Assembly (NCBI GenBank): GCA_016281385.1 | Contig: JAEEIN010000068.1 | Span: 1-51,201 of the forward strand | DNA length: 51,201 bases | Direction: 5' to 3' | DNA from: Lachnospiraceae bacterium | Lineage (GTDB): Bacteria; Bacillota; Clostridia; Lachnospirales; Lachnospiraceae | Shown: positions 8,481-17,690 of the stretch, one piece after another | Layout of the letters: each line of letters begins with the position of its first letter | How positions within the stretch are numbered: position 1 is the stretch's first letter | The notes under the pieces: model-generated | Told to the model about the DNA's origin: nothing | What the model saw: the letters and a program-made list of their open reading frames with translations, nothing else | Database searches by the model: none | Made by a program: the position numbers and the translations under genes

Positions 8481-9855
8481 AGACTCTGTTACTTCCCCTG
8501 CCTGCCTCGTAGGCTTCCTTTGAGCGCTTCATGCTGCGAACCGTCATGAAATATGCAACAACAAAGAACACCGCGGTTATGAACCATGTAAGGGGATCTC
8601 CGAGACAAACACCTTCGAAACTCATTCTCGCAACGGCGATCTTGGCGATGATGGCCCTGCTTGCCAGTTCAACGATACCGCCCGTCATGGCCGAGAAGGA
8701 AAATCCGCAGCCCTGCATGGCGTTTCTCTGTATGAAGATCATTCCCAGGGGAATGAAGCATACCCCCGCTCTGTAATAATAAACCTTTGCATATTCAAGT
8801 ACCTGTGCAAAATCCGCCGACGAATCCACGAAAAGCTTTAAAAGCATCGGAAACAGCGGAACGGACAAGAGGAACACGGAAACGGAATAAACCGCCGAAA
8901 GAACATTTGCGCTCCTTACACCCTTTCTGATCCTGTCGATATCGTTGATACCGCGGTTCTGCGCACAGTATGTTGACATTGTAACCCCAAGGGCACTGTA
9001 TGGCAATGTGATAAACTGACAAACCTTGTTGGCTGCGGTATAGGATCCCATGACGGTTGAACCAAAAAGGTTAAGTGCCGCCTGGATCATTATTGTGCCT
9101 ATTGCGGTTATGGAATACTGAAGTGCCATGGGTACACCGATCTTAAGCTGATTTCCCGCAATCTGACGGTCCATGTGCATGTGACGCCTTTCGGGAACGA
9201 TGACCTTCACCTTCTTAAAGATATAAATAAGGCAAAGTGCCCCGGAAACTCCCTGGCTTGCGATGGTGGCAATGGCTGCTCCCCTGACACCCATCTTAAA
9301 TACTATTATAAGAAGAAGGTCAAGTCCCACATTGAGGGTTGCAGAAATGATCAGGAAATAAAGGGGTGTCCTTGAATCACCCACTGCCCGCAGAAGTCCC
9401 GCACATACATTGTAGAGCATGGTGAAAAACAAACCGCCCGTGATAATGATGATGTAGTCATAGGACATCTGAAATACGTTTTCGGGGGTATTCATCACCG
9501 TAAGAAGCCATCTCATGGAAAGAACGCTGATAAGGGTGATGATGACGGTAAGGCCCACTGTAAGGGCAATGGAATTAAAGGTGGCTACCTTGACACCTTC
9601 CCTGTCCCCCGCACCGAACTTCTGGGAAATGACTACCGCAAAGCCTGCGGAAAGACCCATGGCAAAACCGATGATGAGAAAAGTGATGGTTCCGGTAGCA
9701 CCAACAGCTGCCAGTGCGTCAAGGCCGACAAACTTGCCGACTATGATGGTATCCACCATATTGTAAAGCTGCTGAAAGAGATTTCCCGCTACAACGGGAA
9801 GTATAAATTTAAGTATAAGCTTGAAGGGACTGCCCTTCGTCATGTCAAGTTCCAT
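8437..9855 (-). CDS. MATE family efflux transporter
   Basis: A 472-residue integral membrane protein with twelve predicted helices, beginning MELDMTKGSPFKLILKF and continuing with the typical MATE first helices (NLFQQLYNMVDTIIVGKFVG). MATE proteins export organic cations, drugs or metabolites in exchange for Na+ or H+. The ATG at 9855 has TGGAG seven bases upstream. It is the first gene of the folate operon and overlaps folC by 44 nt, which suggests co-expression with folate synthesis; the substrate is unknown. Confidence 0.93.
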   Translation of the reverse strand: MELDMTKGSPFKLILKFILPVVAGNLFQQLYNMVDTIIVGKFVGLDALAAVGATGTITFLIIGFAMGLSAGFAVVISQKFGAGDREGVKVATFNSIALTVGLTVIITLISVLSMRWLLTVMNTPENVFQMSYDYIIIITGGLFFTMLYNVCAGLLRAVGDSRTPLYFLIISATLNVGLDLLLIIVFKMGVRGAAIATIASQGVSGALCLIYIFKKVKVIVPERRHMHMDRQIAGNQLKIGVPMALQYSITAIGTIMIQAALNLFGSTVMGSYTAANKVCQFITLPYSALGVTMSTYCAQNRGINDIDRIRKGVRSANVLSAVYSVSVFLLSVPLFPMLLKLFVDSSADFAQVLEYAKVYYYRAGVCFIPLGMIFIQRNAMQGCGFSFSAMTGGIVELASRAIIAKIAVARMSFEGVCLGDPLTWFITAVFFVVAYFMTVRSMKRSKEAYEAGRGSNRVYELRRNKGVSGATE

Positions 9856-9968
9856 AAAAACTCCATATCAAATTTGTGCAAAAGTCATAAAAGTTATCAT
9901 AGTAAGATTAATATCTTTTTTCATCGGCACTTTCTATCAAAAAACTACTAAATAATGTTATTTTTCGA

Positions 9969-9997
9969 TTGAATTCATACAATCCGTATGGTAACAT
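9969..9997 (+). promoter_or_regulatory. Putative sigma-A promoter of the nitroreductase gene
   Basis: TTGAAT (9969-9974), a 17-bp spacer and TAACAT (9992-9997) precede the ATG at 10042. The -10 match is imperfect. The -10 region lies inside a perfect inverted repeat, which suggests repressor control. Confidence 0.5.
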
Positions 9998-10003
9998 ACC
10001 ATA
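9987..10003. promoter_or_regulatory. Perfect 7-3-7 palindrome, candidate operator
   Basis: TATGGTA, ACA, TACCATA form a perfect inverted repeat that covers the putative -10 hexamer of the nitroreductase promoter. Its position fits a dimeric helix-turn-helix repressor that blocks RNA polymerase. No regulator gene is adjacent. Confidence 0.45.
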
Positions 10004-10041
10004 AAGAAATTCCGTAAGGATCACGTATAAGGAGGGTTATA

Positions 10042-10587
10042 ATGGACGCTATCAAGTGTATCAAAGAAAGACGCAGCATTCGTCAGTTCACCGCAGAACC
10101 CGTATCTCACGAGGTTTTATCAGAAATCGTTGAGATCGCCCGTTTCGCTCCCAGCTGGAAAAATACAAACATTTCCAGATACGTGGCAGCGGAAGGTTCA
10201 GTTAAGGATCTTATCTGTGACAAGGCATTCGATCTTTACCCCGGAAATGCCGAGATGGTGCGCAAGGCACCGATGCTTGTTGTTCAGACATATGTAAAGA
10301 ACCGTTCCGGTTTTGAGAGAGACGGTTCCTTCTCCACCAAGAAGGAAGACCGCTGGCAGAATTACGATGCGGGTATCGCAGCCGAAGCTTTCTGTCTCGC
10401 AGCATTTGAAAAAGGTCTCGGAACCGTTATTCTCGGAATATTTGATGAGGATGAGGTGGCTAAGGCCATCGGACTTTCAGAAGATCGTGGCGTTGCCGCT
10501 TTGATAGTTATCGGACATCCCGCTATTGACAATCCCGAAGCTCCCAAAAGAAAGGATGTTTCGGAATTACTTACATTTCTTAGTTAA
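10042..10587 (+). CDS. Nitroreductase family protein
   Basis: A 181-residue FMN-dependent oxidoreductase of the nitroreductase family. The N-terminal [15 protein letters not shown] motif binds the flavin phosphate, FAPSWKNTN follows, and the C-terminal half has [22 protein letters not shown] and the VIGHPA strand. It probably uses NAD(P)H to reduce nitro groups, quinones or flavins; the true substrate is not readable. A strong AAGGAGGG site lies before the ATG. It is monocistronic or reads through the hairpin at 10591 into pyrB. Confidence 0.92.
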   Translation: MDAIKCIKERRSIRQFTAEPVSHEVLSEIVEIARFAPSWKNTNISRYVAAEGSVKDLICDKAFDLYPGNAEMVRKAPMLVVQTYVKNRSGFERDGSFSTKKEDRWQNYDAGIAAEAFCLAAFEKGLGTVILGIFDEDEVAKAIGLSEDRGVAALIVIGHPAIDNPEAPKRKDVSELLTFLS

Positions 10588-10590
10588 TTC

Positions 10591-10622
10591 AAAGGAGAAG
10601 GTTATCCCTTCTCCTTTTTTAT
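10591..10622 (+). terminator. Hairpin with T-run between nitroreductase and pyrB
   Basis: AAAGGAGAAGG and CCTTCTCCTTT form an 11-bp stem with a short loop; the 3' arm runs into a T-rich tract. It can serve as the terminator of the nitroreductase gene. Only 27 bp remain to the pyrB ATG, with no room for a promoter, so it may also act as a pyrBI attenuator. Confidence 0.8.
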
Positions 10623-10649
10623 AGCATGAATAAATATACGGAGGTTTTT

Positions 10650-11585
10650 ATGAGACATTTGATGAGTCCTTTGGACATGTCGGTTTCAGAGCTTGAAAGA
10701 CTCTTTAATCTGGCAAACGACATCGAAAAGAACATGCAAGATTATTCGGAGGTATGTAAGGGCAAGAAGTTAGCCACCTGCTTTTACGAGCCCTCAACAA
10801 GGACAAGGCTTTCCTTTGAAGCTGCCATGTTAAATCTTGGAGGAAGCGTTATCGGATTTTCCGAGGCAAGCTCCTCAAGTGCAGCCAAAGGTGAAAGCGT
10901 ATCCGATACAATAAGGGTAATCTCCTGCTACGCAGATATCTGCGCAATGAGACATCCCAAGGAAGGTGCTCCCATGGTAGCCGCAAGCAGGTCCCTCATT
11001 CCCGTTATCAACGCAGGGGACGGCGGACATCAGCACCCCACCCAGACATTAACGGATCTTCTTACCATAAGAAGTCTTAACGGAACCCTTAACAACTTCA
11101 CCATCGGTCTTTGCGGCGATCTTAAGTTCGGCCGTACCGTTCACTCCCTTATAAGGGCCCTCTTAAGATATACCGGTATAAAGTTCATCTTCATATCCCC
11201 CGAGGAGTTAAAGGTTCCCGATTACATCACACAGGAGCTCGACGACCGAAACATCGAATATAAGGAAGTGATCAAGCTCGACGATGTTATGCCCGACCTT
11301 GACATCCTTTACATGACAAGAGTTCAGAAGGAAAGATTCTTCAACGAAGAGGATTACATCCGACTCAAAGATTTCTACATTCTGACCAAGGAAAAGATGG
11401 AACTGGCAAAAGAAAACATGCTTGTTCTTCATCCCCTTCCCAGAGTAAACGAGATATCCGTCGAAGTGGACGACGATAAAAGGGCCGCATACTTCAGACA
11501 GGCTCAGTACGGCGTATATGTGCGCATGGCGCTGATAATGACACTTTTGGGACTTGCTCCCGATGTTCTTGATAAGGAGGCTTAA
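10650..11585 (+). CDS. pyrB: Aspartate carbamoyltransferase catalytic subunit
   Basis: PyrB condenses carbamoyl phosphate and aspartate, the committed step of pyrimidine synthesis. The carbamoyl-phosphate loop [13 protein letters not shown], the [15 protein letters not shown] region, the [16 protein letters not shown] segment and the aspartate loop [10 protein letters not shown] are all present. I start at the ATG at 10650, 5 nt after a GGAGG at 10640-10644; the upstream ATG at 10626 has no such site and would place the GGAGG within the coding region. The resulting 311 residues match the normal length. pyrI follows after 2 nt. Confidence 0.96.
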   Translation: MRHLMSPLDMSVSELERLFNLANDIEKNMQDYSEVCKGKKLATCFYEPSTRTRLSFEAAMLNLGGSVIGFSEASSSSAAKGESVSDTIRVISCYADICAMRHPKEGAPMVAASRSLIPVINAGDGGHQHPTQTLTDLLTIRSLNGTLNNFTIGLCGDLKFGRTVHSLIRALLRYTGIKFIFISPEELKVPDYITQELDDRNIEYKEVIKLDDVMPDLDILYMTRVQKERFFNEEDYIRLKDFYILTKEKMELAKENMLVLHPLPRVNEISVEVDDDKRAAYFRQAQYGVYVRMALIMTLLGLAPDVLDKEA

Positions 11586-11587
11586 AG

Positions 11588-12019
11588 ATGTTAAACGTTG
11601 GACAGATAGAAGAAGGTTTTGTTTTTGACCATATCAAAGCGGGAACAAGCCTTGACATATACTACAAGCTCGGGCTTGACAAAAAGGACTGCACAGTGGC
11701 TCTCATAATGAACGCCAAGTCCGAAAAGATGGGAAAGAAGGACATCTTAAAGGTGGAGATCGATATCAATTCCCTTAACCTTGACGTTTTGGGCTTCATT
11801 GACCATAATATAACGGTAAACGTGGTTCATAACGGCGACATCATTGAGAAGAAGCCCCTGGAGCTTCCCAAACAGATCGTGAACGTGATAAAGTGCAAGA
11901 ATCCCCGATGCATCACATCAATCGAGCAGGAGCTTCCCCACATCTTCGTTCTCACCGATCCCGACCGGGAGATCTATCGTTGCAAATATTGTGAGGAAAA
12001 GGCGGATCACCGCTTTTAA
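11588..12019 (+). CDS. pyrI: Aspartate carbamoyltransferase regulatory subunit
   Basis: The 143-residue regulatory chain binds nucleotide effectors with its N-terminal domain and zinc with its C-terminal domain, and joins PyrB trimers into the allosteric holoenzyme. The zinc ligands are visible as CKNPRC near residue 107 and CKYC near residue 134. The gene follows pyrB by 2 nt, so the enzyme is of the catalytic plus regulatory (class B) type found in many Clostridia. Confidence 0.95.
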   Translation: MLNVGQIEEGFVFDHIKAGTSLDIYYKLGLDKKDCTVALIMNAKSEKMGKKDILKVEIDINSLNLDVLGFIDHNITVNVVHNGDIIEKKPLELPKQIVNVIKCKNPRCITSIEQELPHIFVLTDPDREIYRCKYCEEKADHRF

Positions 12020-12544
12020 GTGATATTGAAGAATTACAAAGAAAAAAGAAAACATTTTCACAATCAGATAATACGGGATATGCGAAGGCTGGGCAAAGAG
12101 GTTTACAACTCTCCCCGCTTTCAATCATCCAAACAGTTCATCCAGCACGGAGAGATTTCTGTAAAGAAGCATTGCGAGAAGGTAGCCTATTCAAGCCTCT
12201 GGCTTGCCAGAAAGCTTAAGATCAAAGTTAAAGAAGACGAAATGATCCGGGGTGCTCTCCTTCACGACTACTTCCTCTACGACTGGCATGACGACGAGCA
12301 CGGCCACTTCTGGCGGCTTCACGGCCTTAAGCATCCATTCATCGCGCTTAGAAACGCGGAAGAAGAATATGACTTAACGGACCGCGAACGGGACATCATC
12401 AAGAAGCACATGTTCCCCTTAACCGTTATTCCGCCCATGTGCCGCGAAAGCTGGATCGTAACCCTTGCGGATAAATACATCTCCGCCGGGGAATCCATTC
12501 ACTTTATCAAAACAAGAAAACGCTATAACGAACTTAAAAAGTAA
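12020..12544 (+). CDS. HD domain phosphohydrolase
   Basis: A 174-residue cytoplasmic HD-domain protein. The metal-binding set is visible: His in the SVKKHCEKVA helix, the HD pair in GALLHDYFLYDWHDD, His residues in LKHPF and KKHMF, and Asp in VTLADKYIS. HD proteins hydrolyse phosphoester or nucleotide bonds; the substrate is unknown. The start chosen is GTG at 12020, immediately after the pyrI stop; a TTG at 12026 or a later ATG is possible because the ribosome binding site is weak. Its place after pyrBI suggests co-transcription, perhaps translational coupling. Confidence 0.85.
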   Translation: MILKNYKEKRKHFHNQIIRDMRRLGKEVYNSPRFQSSKQFIQHGEISVKKHCEKVAYSSLWLARKLKIKVKEDEMIRGALLHDYFLYDWHDDEHGHFWRLHGLKHPFIALRNAEEEYDLTDRERDIIKKHMFPLTVIPPMCRESWIVTLADKYISAGESIHFIKTRKRYNELKK

Positions 12545-12548
12545 AACA

Positions 12549-12577
12549 GCCGGCGGATCGCTCCGCCGGCATTTTTG
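12549..12577. terminator. Bidirectional terminator between the HD gene and the giant secreted protein gene
   Basis: GCCGGCGGA and TCCGCCGGC pair around a TCGC loop (12549-12570). A run of T follows on the plus strand, and on the minus strand the A-rich sequence before the stem gives TGTTTTA. It lies between two convergent stops and can end both transcripts, more strongly the plus one. Confidence 0.85.
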
Positions 12578-15500
12578 TTACTTGAACGTTATTGTAATCT
12601 TCTTATTTTCGGTATGGTTTTTTCCGTCCAGATCTTTTTTAGTGAAAGATATCCATCCGCTTAAAGACTTTACTCCTTTCGGAAGCGGTTCTGTAGTTCT
12701 GGATAATACGATTGTCAGGCCGCCATCAAACTTAGTACCGAAATCTACATATTTTAGCAGATCATTTGACTGGCCTTTAATTACATCACCGTAAAGGTGA
12801 GCCTGTGTTATCTCACCATTTTTGCAGCTTATAGAAACCTCCGCTTCTTTCTTGAGTGAGACCTTTGAATTAAAAGTAATCGTCGGCATCGGCACGGAAG
12901 GTTCATCCTTGACGTTAATGGTGATCTTGGCCGGTTTCGTCAAGGCAACGGCTGTAGTTGAACCCAACTCCGATTTCACCTCAGCCACACAGACATACAA
13001 TGTGATCTTTCCGGTACCATTAACTTTATGCGTAAAATCATCAAGCTTTATTCCGGAATGGCTTACCGAAACTGCCTTTGTGGAATCATTCGCATCCTGT
13101 TTAAAGGTTTTCGTTCCTCCGGTTGTCAGACCATCCCACAGATAACAATTATCATAATAAGCATGATCATCGGTTATGGACATAAATTCTTCCGCCTGAG
13201 TATACAAAAGAGTGTACTTTGAATTGTAATCAATATTTTTCAGCTTATAGTCTATTGTGATTGGCGATGCTTTAGCACCTTTATATACTGTATACTCACT
13301 CTTGGTCGGTGTGATCGTCCTTTCTAAGTAGCCGACCTTGATCTTATAGGTATTACTAACCTTTTTCTTGTTGATAACATGTTCAATGGTTATTTCAACA
13401 TCAGGTTTGGTCGGAAGTAAAAGCATAACCTTTGTATTGGTATCAAAATGTACACCTGTCCGGCCGTAATACTTATCCGTATTAATGATCTTTGCATTCT
13501 TTGCCGTTATCTTTGTTGTACTGTCGCAAAGCGCGCTCCATGACCCTGCTATTTCTTCCTCCGCATAAAGTTCTGAACGAACTTTAAGATAAAGTCCATT
13601 TGCCGTTCCGGTATTATTTTCAAGCTTTATTTCTTCTGCTTTAAATTCTTGCTCACTCATATCGAAGCATGAAGATATCGTATCATCATACGCATCATCC
13701 GGATCCTCCCGACCCGGAGCAGCTTTAACGACAAATTTTCTTGAAAGGATCGTCTTTTTGCCGTCCAAAGATTTGACGGTCACGGTATAAGTTCCGGCCT
13801 TGGTGACCGAAACATCTCTGGTTTTGCGATCGATACTTAAACCGTTCTTGGGAGAAACGGATACTGAATAATCCTGGAAATCAATAAATAAGCCATTTTT
13901 ATCAAGGATTTTAAATCTTTTGCCATCTAATTTGTTTGAATACTTACCTTCCGGCTTCCTCTCACTGCTTCCCTTCACATCACCGATCCAGAGTTCCGCA
14001 GGTTTGGGACACTTCTCCTTTATGATGATCGGACCGAATCTCTCCCAATCGGATTTATCTCCGCGGTCGTTGGCCCTTACAATAACCCAGAATTGATTAA
14101 GTTCATCCGTATCCTGAACTTCATAATCCTTATTAACGGTAACTTTTCCGTCTTTAACGGATACCGCTTTCAATAAAGCCTCATTATCTGCTTCGATCTC
14201 CCATGACAATTTCGTCTTACCCAGCTTATATGACTTATCGCCGATCGTAGCGATGGGCTTTGCGGTAAGCTTAATACTTACAGCCTTTCCTCTTTGTTTG
14301 TACAGTTTATATTGATGATCGAAGTCAATGTACTGTCCTTTGTAAGCAGCCACCTCAATCTTAATATCGTTGATCGCAGGTAAAACGGTAACGGTTGCCG
14401 TTGCCGGAGCGGAAAGAGCACCGTCGGGCGTAGGAGGATAAACTTTCAAAGTATACTTTCCGGGATAAACATTATCCGATTTAGCCTCAAGATATACGGA
14501 CTGTCCATCATCAGATAAATACATCTCTTCTTCTCCGTTTACGTAGTAGGTAGCCGCGCAAACGACACCGTCGGAATTCACAAGTTCCACTTCCGCAATC
14601 TCTCTGTATGTTGAATCCTTTGTAAAAACTGCTTTCGCAAGAAGGCATTTAACACCGCGTGTAGCGGTTATCTTCTTCTTATCAAGCGAAAGTTTGCATT
14701 CGAAAGAAGGATTCTTTGTTGAAATGCCCGTAAATTCTTTAGTAGAACCTGCTATATCTTTATCATTGTGATACGGATCAACAACGAGATATGAAGAAAC
14801 CTTGATGTCATACTTCTGAGCATGGCCTGCCCCCGGCAAGGCATCTGACAGTTTAATCCTTATTTTGTCTCCGTCATATACCGGCTTATCGGACTTTTTA
14901 ACCTGCTCCATCGGTGAAACAGGCGTTCCAACCGCATTTGCTTCCCAACGATAAACCACACCCTTTATACCCTTAAGTGACTTTGGAGAAGATATAACTG
15001 CGTCAATATACGTATCCGTTGTATCAACTACCTTAAAGGTCGGAGTACCGAAATTCGGAAGTTTGGGAGTTATAGTATAATTCCATACATCCCCTTTGGG
15101 AATTCCGTCAGAAAACATTAATTTGATCTGGGCCTCCGGCAGATAACAATATTTGCCCGCTATCTGGTATGTCCTTACCGTAAGTTTTTTGGTCTTTGTG
15201 TCGATCGTACAATACTCGGATCCGCTTACTATCGCAAGTACGCTTAAATCCGCATTCTTGTTTGTAACGATATCAAATACCTTCTCGGTACCGTAAGTCT
15301 GCTCGATCTTATTATCCTTGACACCCTTCAATTCAAACTTTGTGATCTGCTGGGCAACATTGAAGGTTAGTTCACGCGTTCCGAAATCATCACCTTTAAT
15401 GGTAACTTTAATGGAATTGGTAAAGCCCTGAGCTTTTGTATAATCTATTAATATATATCCGTCATCACCTTTGGTAACGAAACCGGGAACATTCTTTTTC

Positions 15501-17335
15501 CCGCACTTTGCGGACACGCTCTTGATCGGAAGAGGAACCGGTTCAGCCGCATCCCTTTCAGCAATACAAAGGACTGCCTCTTTTTCATAAAAACTTGCAT
15601 TGACCTTTGCTTTGTTGTTAAGAGTCTCTACTGAATCGTCAGATCTTTTCAGCAGGGGCACGATCTCGCCCTTGGTTTCAACAATGATCTCACCGTCTTC
15701 CCAAATGTCCAGATCGATCCTGCCCTTCTTATCCGGCTTTACTTCCTTTTCGGATCCGGCAGTCTTATATGTATATTTTGTTATATTGAAACCTGTATAT
15801 GTTTTGGCTGTGAAGAATACTCTCTTACCGATCGGAACAGTGAAGATCGTATCACCTGTTTCGGTGTCCACAGCACCCGTTATGGCTATTCCGTTTCCAT
15901 CCGTAAGAACAAGCTCCTTAGCAGCCCTTGTATTTATCTTAACGTCCAGTTTCAGGTCCGGAGCATTCTCATAACTTACCGTTATTCTCTTATACGCATA
16001 CTTTTGGGCAGGGAGATCTTTATAAATGAATGCTCTCTCGTCGTGATCGTCATCAAGCCATTTGATCTCGTCAGGTTCCAGTGTTTCAAGGACATCGCCC
16101 TCACTATTCAAGCGATGAAGTTTCGGGATGAGCCTGTAATTCGTGGAGATCATTGTAATAGTAAAAGTAGTGGCACCTTTTTCCAATGTACGTTGGACGG
16201 CTACCCCACTGTTAACCCAAGGTTCATCATCATCAATAGCTATCAGAATGTCCGGGTAAGTCGTAGTGTATTGCCATTCTACATATGCATCCACATCTTC
16301 AATGGGCTTGATCTCAAGGGTAGCCTCAATATAGATAGTTCCCTCATAATCAACATCTATTGCATAATAAGGCTTACTCTTTGAAAGAGTTCCCTCTGTT
16401 TTTGCCGTCTCGTCTACATAATATGAATTTTGGATAGGATACTCGAGTTTTGTTCCTTCTTTATCCTCATCACCTTTGTAATACTTGAGTTCCTTAAGTT
16501 CATATACATTACTGTTGTAATCTAAAAAGAAAAAGAACTGTGTTGATAAATCTGCTTTGTCGTATAACGAAGGACTTATTACCAGATTTGCACCAACAGT
16601 ATTGGTATATTTTTCTTCTGTCTGAAGCAGTTGTGTCCCGGCTTCTATTACCGCAGGAGTGTATCTTACGAAATCAACATCATCTATGTTTGAGCTGACA
16701 ACAAAATTGCTGAATCTTGCAGCTAAAGATAACTGAATGTGGATTTCCTCCCCACTTTGAATTGCTTCAGTTACGGCTTCTTTAGAGATAACAGCTTTAT
16801 ATGTATAATCTGATTTATCACTTTCCACAATTTCAAGCTGCGTAGCCGTGAACAGCTTTTCAAGGCTGATTTCACCTAAATAATAGGACACAACACACTT
16901 ATTCAATTCCATATCCAATGCTTTGATCTTCTTATAGATCACGATCTCTTCACCGGTGGTATAATTATCATCTGTGATTCCTGTAATCAAATAAGATCCT
17001 TTTTCACCCGTCGGAACGTTTTCTGAAAAATTAACCTTTACCGGAGCGGAATTTTCCAAATAATCTTCCGCTTCATCCGGTACATCTTCAGTAAGCTCCT
17101 CTCCGGATCCTTCCGAATCTGTATCATTGTCACTGACGGATTCCTCCACATAAACATCGTCAGTGCTTACATCATCACATGAACTTACATCCTCATATGT
17201 GATGACATCTTCACATGCGCTGACATCCGCCGCCGGACTTGTAAGTCCCGTTGCAAATACATCAGCGGGTAAAGAGGTTACGATCATCATGACAGACAAT
17301 ATTGCAGCCATGAAACGATTCAAACTCTTTTTCAT
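12578..17335 (-). CDS. Giant secreted protein with Ig-like repeats
   Basis: A 1585-residue exported protein. I start at the ATG at 17335, which follows GGGAGGAG and begins a classic signal peptide (MKKSLNRF, a hydrophobic core, then an Ala-rich cleavage region near residue 28). Residues about 32-90 are very acidic and repeat short DV-containing units such as CEDV, YEDV, CDDV and TDDV. The rest is a long series of beta-rich Ig-like modules, for example a GTYTVTVKS strand followed by LSRKFVVKA. There is no LPXTG, SLH or membrane anchor at the C-terminus, so it may be released or held non-covalently. Adhesion or surface-layer roles are guesses. Its promoter is at 17399-17427. Confidence 0.8.
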   Translation of the reverse strand: MKKSLNRFMAAILSVMMIVTSLPADVFATGLTSPAADVSACEDVITYEDVSSCDDVSTDDVYVEESVSDNDTDSEGSGEELTEDVPDEAEDYLENSAPVKVNFSENVPTGEKGSYLITGITDDNYTTGEEIVIYKKIKALDMELNKCVVSYYLGEISLEKLFTATQLEIVESDKSDYTYKAVISKEAVTEAIQSGEEIHIQLSLAARFSNFVVSSNIDDVDFVRYTPAVIEAGTQLLQTEEKYTNTVGANLVISPSLYDKADLSTQFFFFLDYNSNVYELKELKYYKGDEDKEGTKLEYPIQNSYYVDETAKTEGTLSKSKPYYAIDVDYEGTIYIEATLEIKPIEDVDAYVEWQYTTTYPDILIAIDDDEPWVNSGVAVQRTLEKGATTFTITMISTNYRLIPKLHRLNSEGDVLETLEPDEIKWLDDDHDERAFIYKDLPAQKYAYKRITVSYENAPDLKLDVKINTRAAKELVLTDGNGIAITGAVDTETGDTIFTVPIGKRVFFTAKTYTGFNITKYTYKTAGSEKEVKPDKKGRIDLDIWEDGEIIVETKGEIVPLLKRSDDSVETLNNKAKVNASFYEKEAVLCIAERDAAEPVPLPIKSVSAKCGKKNVPGFVTKGDDGYILIDYTKAQGFTNSIKVTIKGDDFGTRELTFNVAQQITKFELKGVKDNKIEQTYGTEKVFDIVTNKNADLSVLAIVSGSEYCTIDTKTKKLTVRTYQIAGKYCYLPEAQIKLMFSDGIPKGDVWNYTITPKLPNFGTPTFKVVDTTDTYIDAVISSPKSLKGIKGVVYRWEANAVGTPVSPMEQVKKSDKPVYDGDKIRIKLSDALPGAGHAQKYDIKVSSYLVVDPYHNDKDIAGSTKEFTGISTKNPSFECKLSLDKKKITATRGVKCLLAKAVFTKDSTYREIAEVELVNSDGVVCAATYYVNGEEEMYLSDDGQSVYLEAKSDNVYPGKYTLKVYPPTPDGALSAPATATVTVLPAINDIKIEVAAYKGQYIDFDHQYKLYKQRGKAVSIKLTAKPIATIGDKSYKLGKTKLSWEIEADNEALLKAVSVKDGKVTVNKDYEVQDTDELNQFWVIVRANDRGDKSDWERFGPIIIKEKCPKPAELWIGDVKGSSERKPEGKYSNKLDGKRFKILDKNGLFIDFQDYSVSVSPKNGLSIDRKTRDVSVTKAGTYTVTVKSLDGKKTILSRKFVVKAAPGREDPDDAYDDTISSCFDMSEQEFKAEEIKLENNTGTANGLYLKVRSELYAEEEIAGSWSALCDSTTKITAKNAKIINTDKYYGRTGVHFDTNTKVMLLLPTKPDVEITIEHVINKKKVSNTYKIKVGYLERTITPTKSEYTVYKGAKASPITIDYKLKNIDYNSKYTLLYTQAEEFMSITDDHAYYDNCYLWDGLTTGGTKTFKQDANDSTKAVSVSHSGIKLDDFTHKVNGTGKITLYVCVAEVKSELGSTTAVALTKPAKITINVKDEPSVPMPTITFNSKVSLKKEAEVSISCKNGEITQAHLYGDVIKGQSNDLLKYVDFGTKFDGGLTIVLSRTTEPLPKGVKSLSGWISFTKKDLDGKNHTENKKITITFK

Positions 17336-17364
17336 TAAAAACTCCTCCCTCAAAAACAAAAATA

Positions 17365-17393
17365 TGCTGCGGAAGTGTAAACTTCGCGCAACA
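17365..17393 (-). terminator. Hairpin plus T-run in the leader of the giant secreted protein gene
   Basis: On the minus strand TGTTGCGCGAAG and CTTCCGCAGCA pair with one bulge and are followed by TATTTTTGTTTTT. It looks like the terminator of the upstream TSCPD operon, but it lies downstream of the promoter at 17399-17427, so the new transcript would begin with it. Confidence 0.65.
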
Positions 17394-17398
17394 TATTT

Positions 17399-17427
17399 AT
17401 TATACATCAATATGGTATTGTTAGCAA
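17399..17427 (-). promoter_or_regulatory. Sigma-A promoter of the giant secreted protein gene
   Basis: On the minus strand TTGCTA (17422-17427), a 17-bp spacer and a perfect TATAAT (17399-17404). The -35 box directly abuts the stop codon of the TSCPD gene. The start codon is at 17335, leaving a leader of about 57 nt. Confidence 0.75.
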
Positions 17428-17676
17428 TTAAGCCATCTCATCAATAGCCTTTGCAAACTGGTCGGCACAGGAGGTGCCTCTCATGCCGCAGAGGTTGCCT
17501 CTTAAGATATCGGCGATCTCGTGAGCGTTGCGTCCGTCCACCAGCCTTCCGATGGCCTTTAAGTTACCGTTGCAGCCGCCGGTAAATACTACATTGTGAA
17601 GAGTGTTGTCATCCTCCACATCAAAATCGATTTTCATTGAACAAACACCCTTGGGGCTAAAAGTTACGTGCTTCAT
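17428..17676 (-). CDS. TSCPD domain-containing protein
   Basis: An 82-residue protein with the TSCPD signature near its C-terminus (GTSCADQFAKAI). The family, also found fused to vitamin-B12-dependent ribonucleotide reductases, has conserved Cys residues; here they occur in GVCSMK, GGCNGN, NLCGMRG and TSCADQ, which may bind metal. Function as a stand-alone protein is unknown. An AGGAGT site precedes the ATG. It is the last gene of the group that carries the two CobW-type GTPases, which fits a metal-linked role by inference only. Confidence 0.88.
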   Translation of the reverse strand: MKHVTFSPKGVCSMKIDFDVEDDNTLHNVVFTGGCNGNLKAIGRLVDGRNAHEIADILRGNLCGMRGTSCADQFAKAIDEMA

Positions 17677-17690
17677 TTTGTTACTCCTTT

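Noticed and set aside
9856-10041. Tetrahydrofolate riboswitch upstream of the folate operon
   Set aside because: I read the minus strand before the MATE gene for the known THF aptamer core and saw nothing like it; the leader is AT-rich and short.
12578-17335. Plus-strand frames within the giant secreted gene
   Set aside because: They are antisense shadows without family matches or ribosome binding sites; the signal peptide and promoter support the minus strand.
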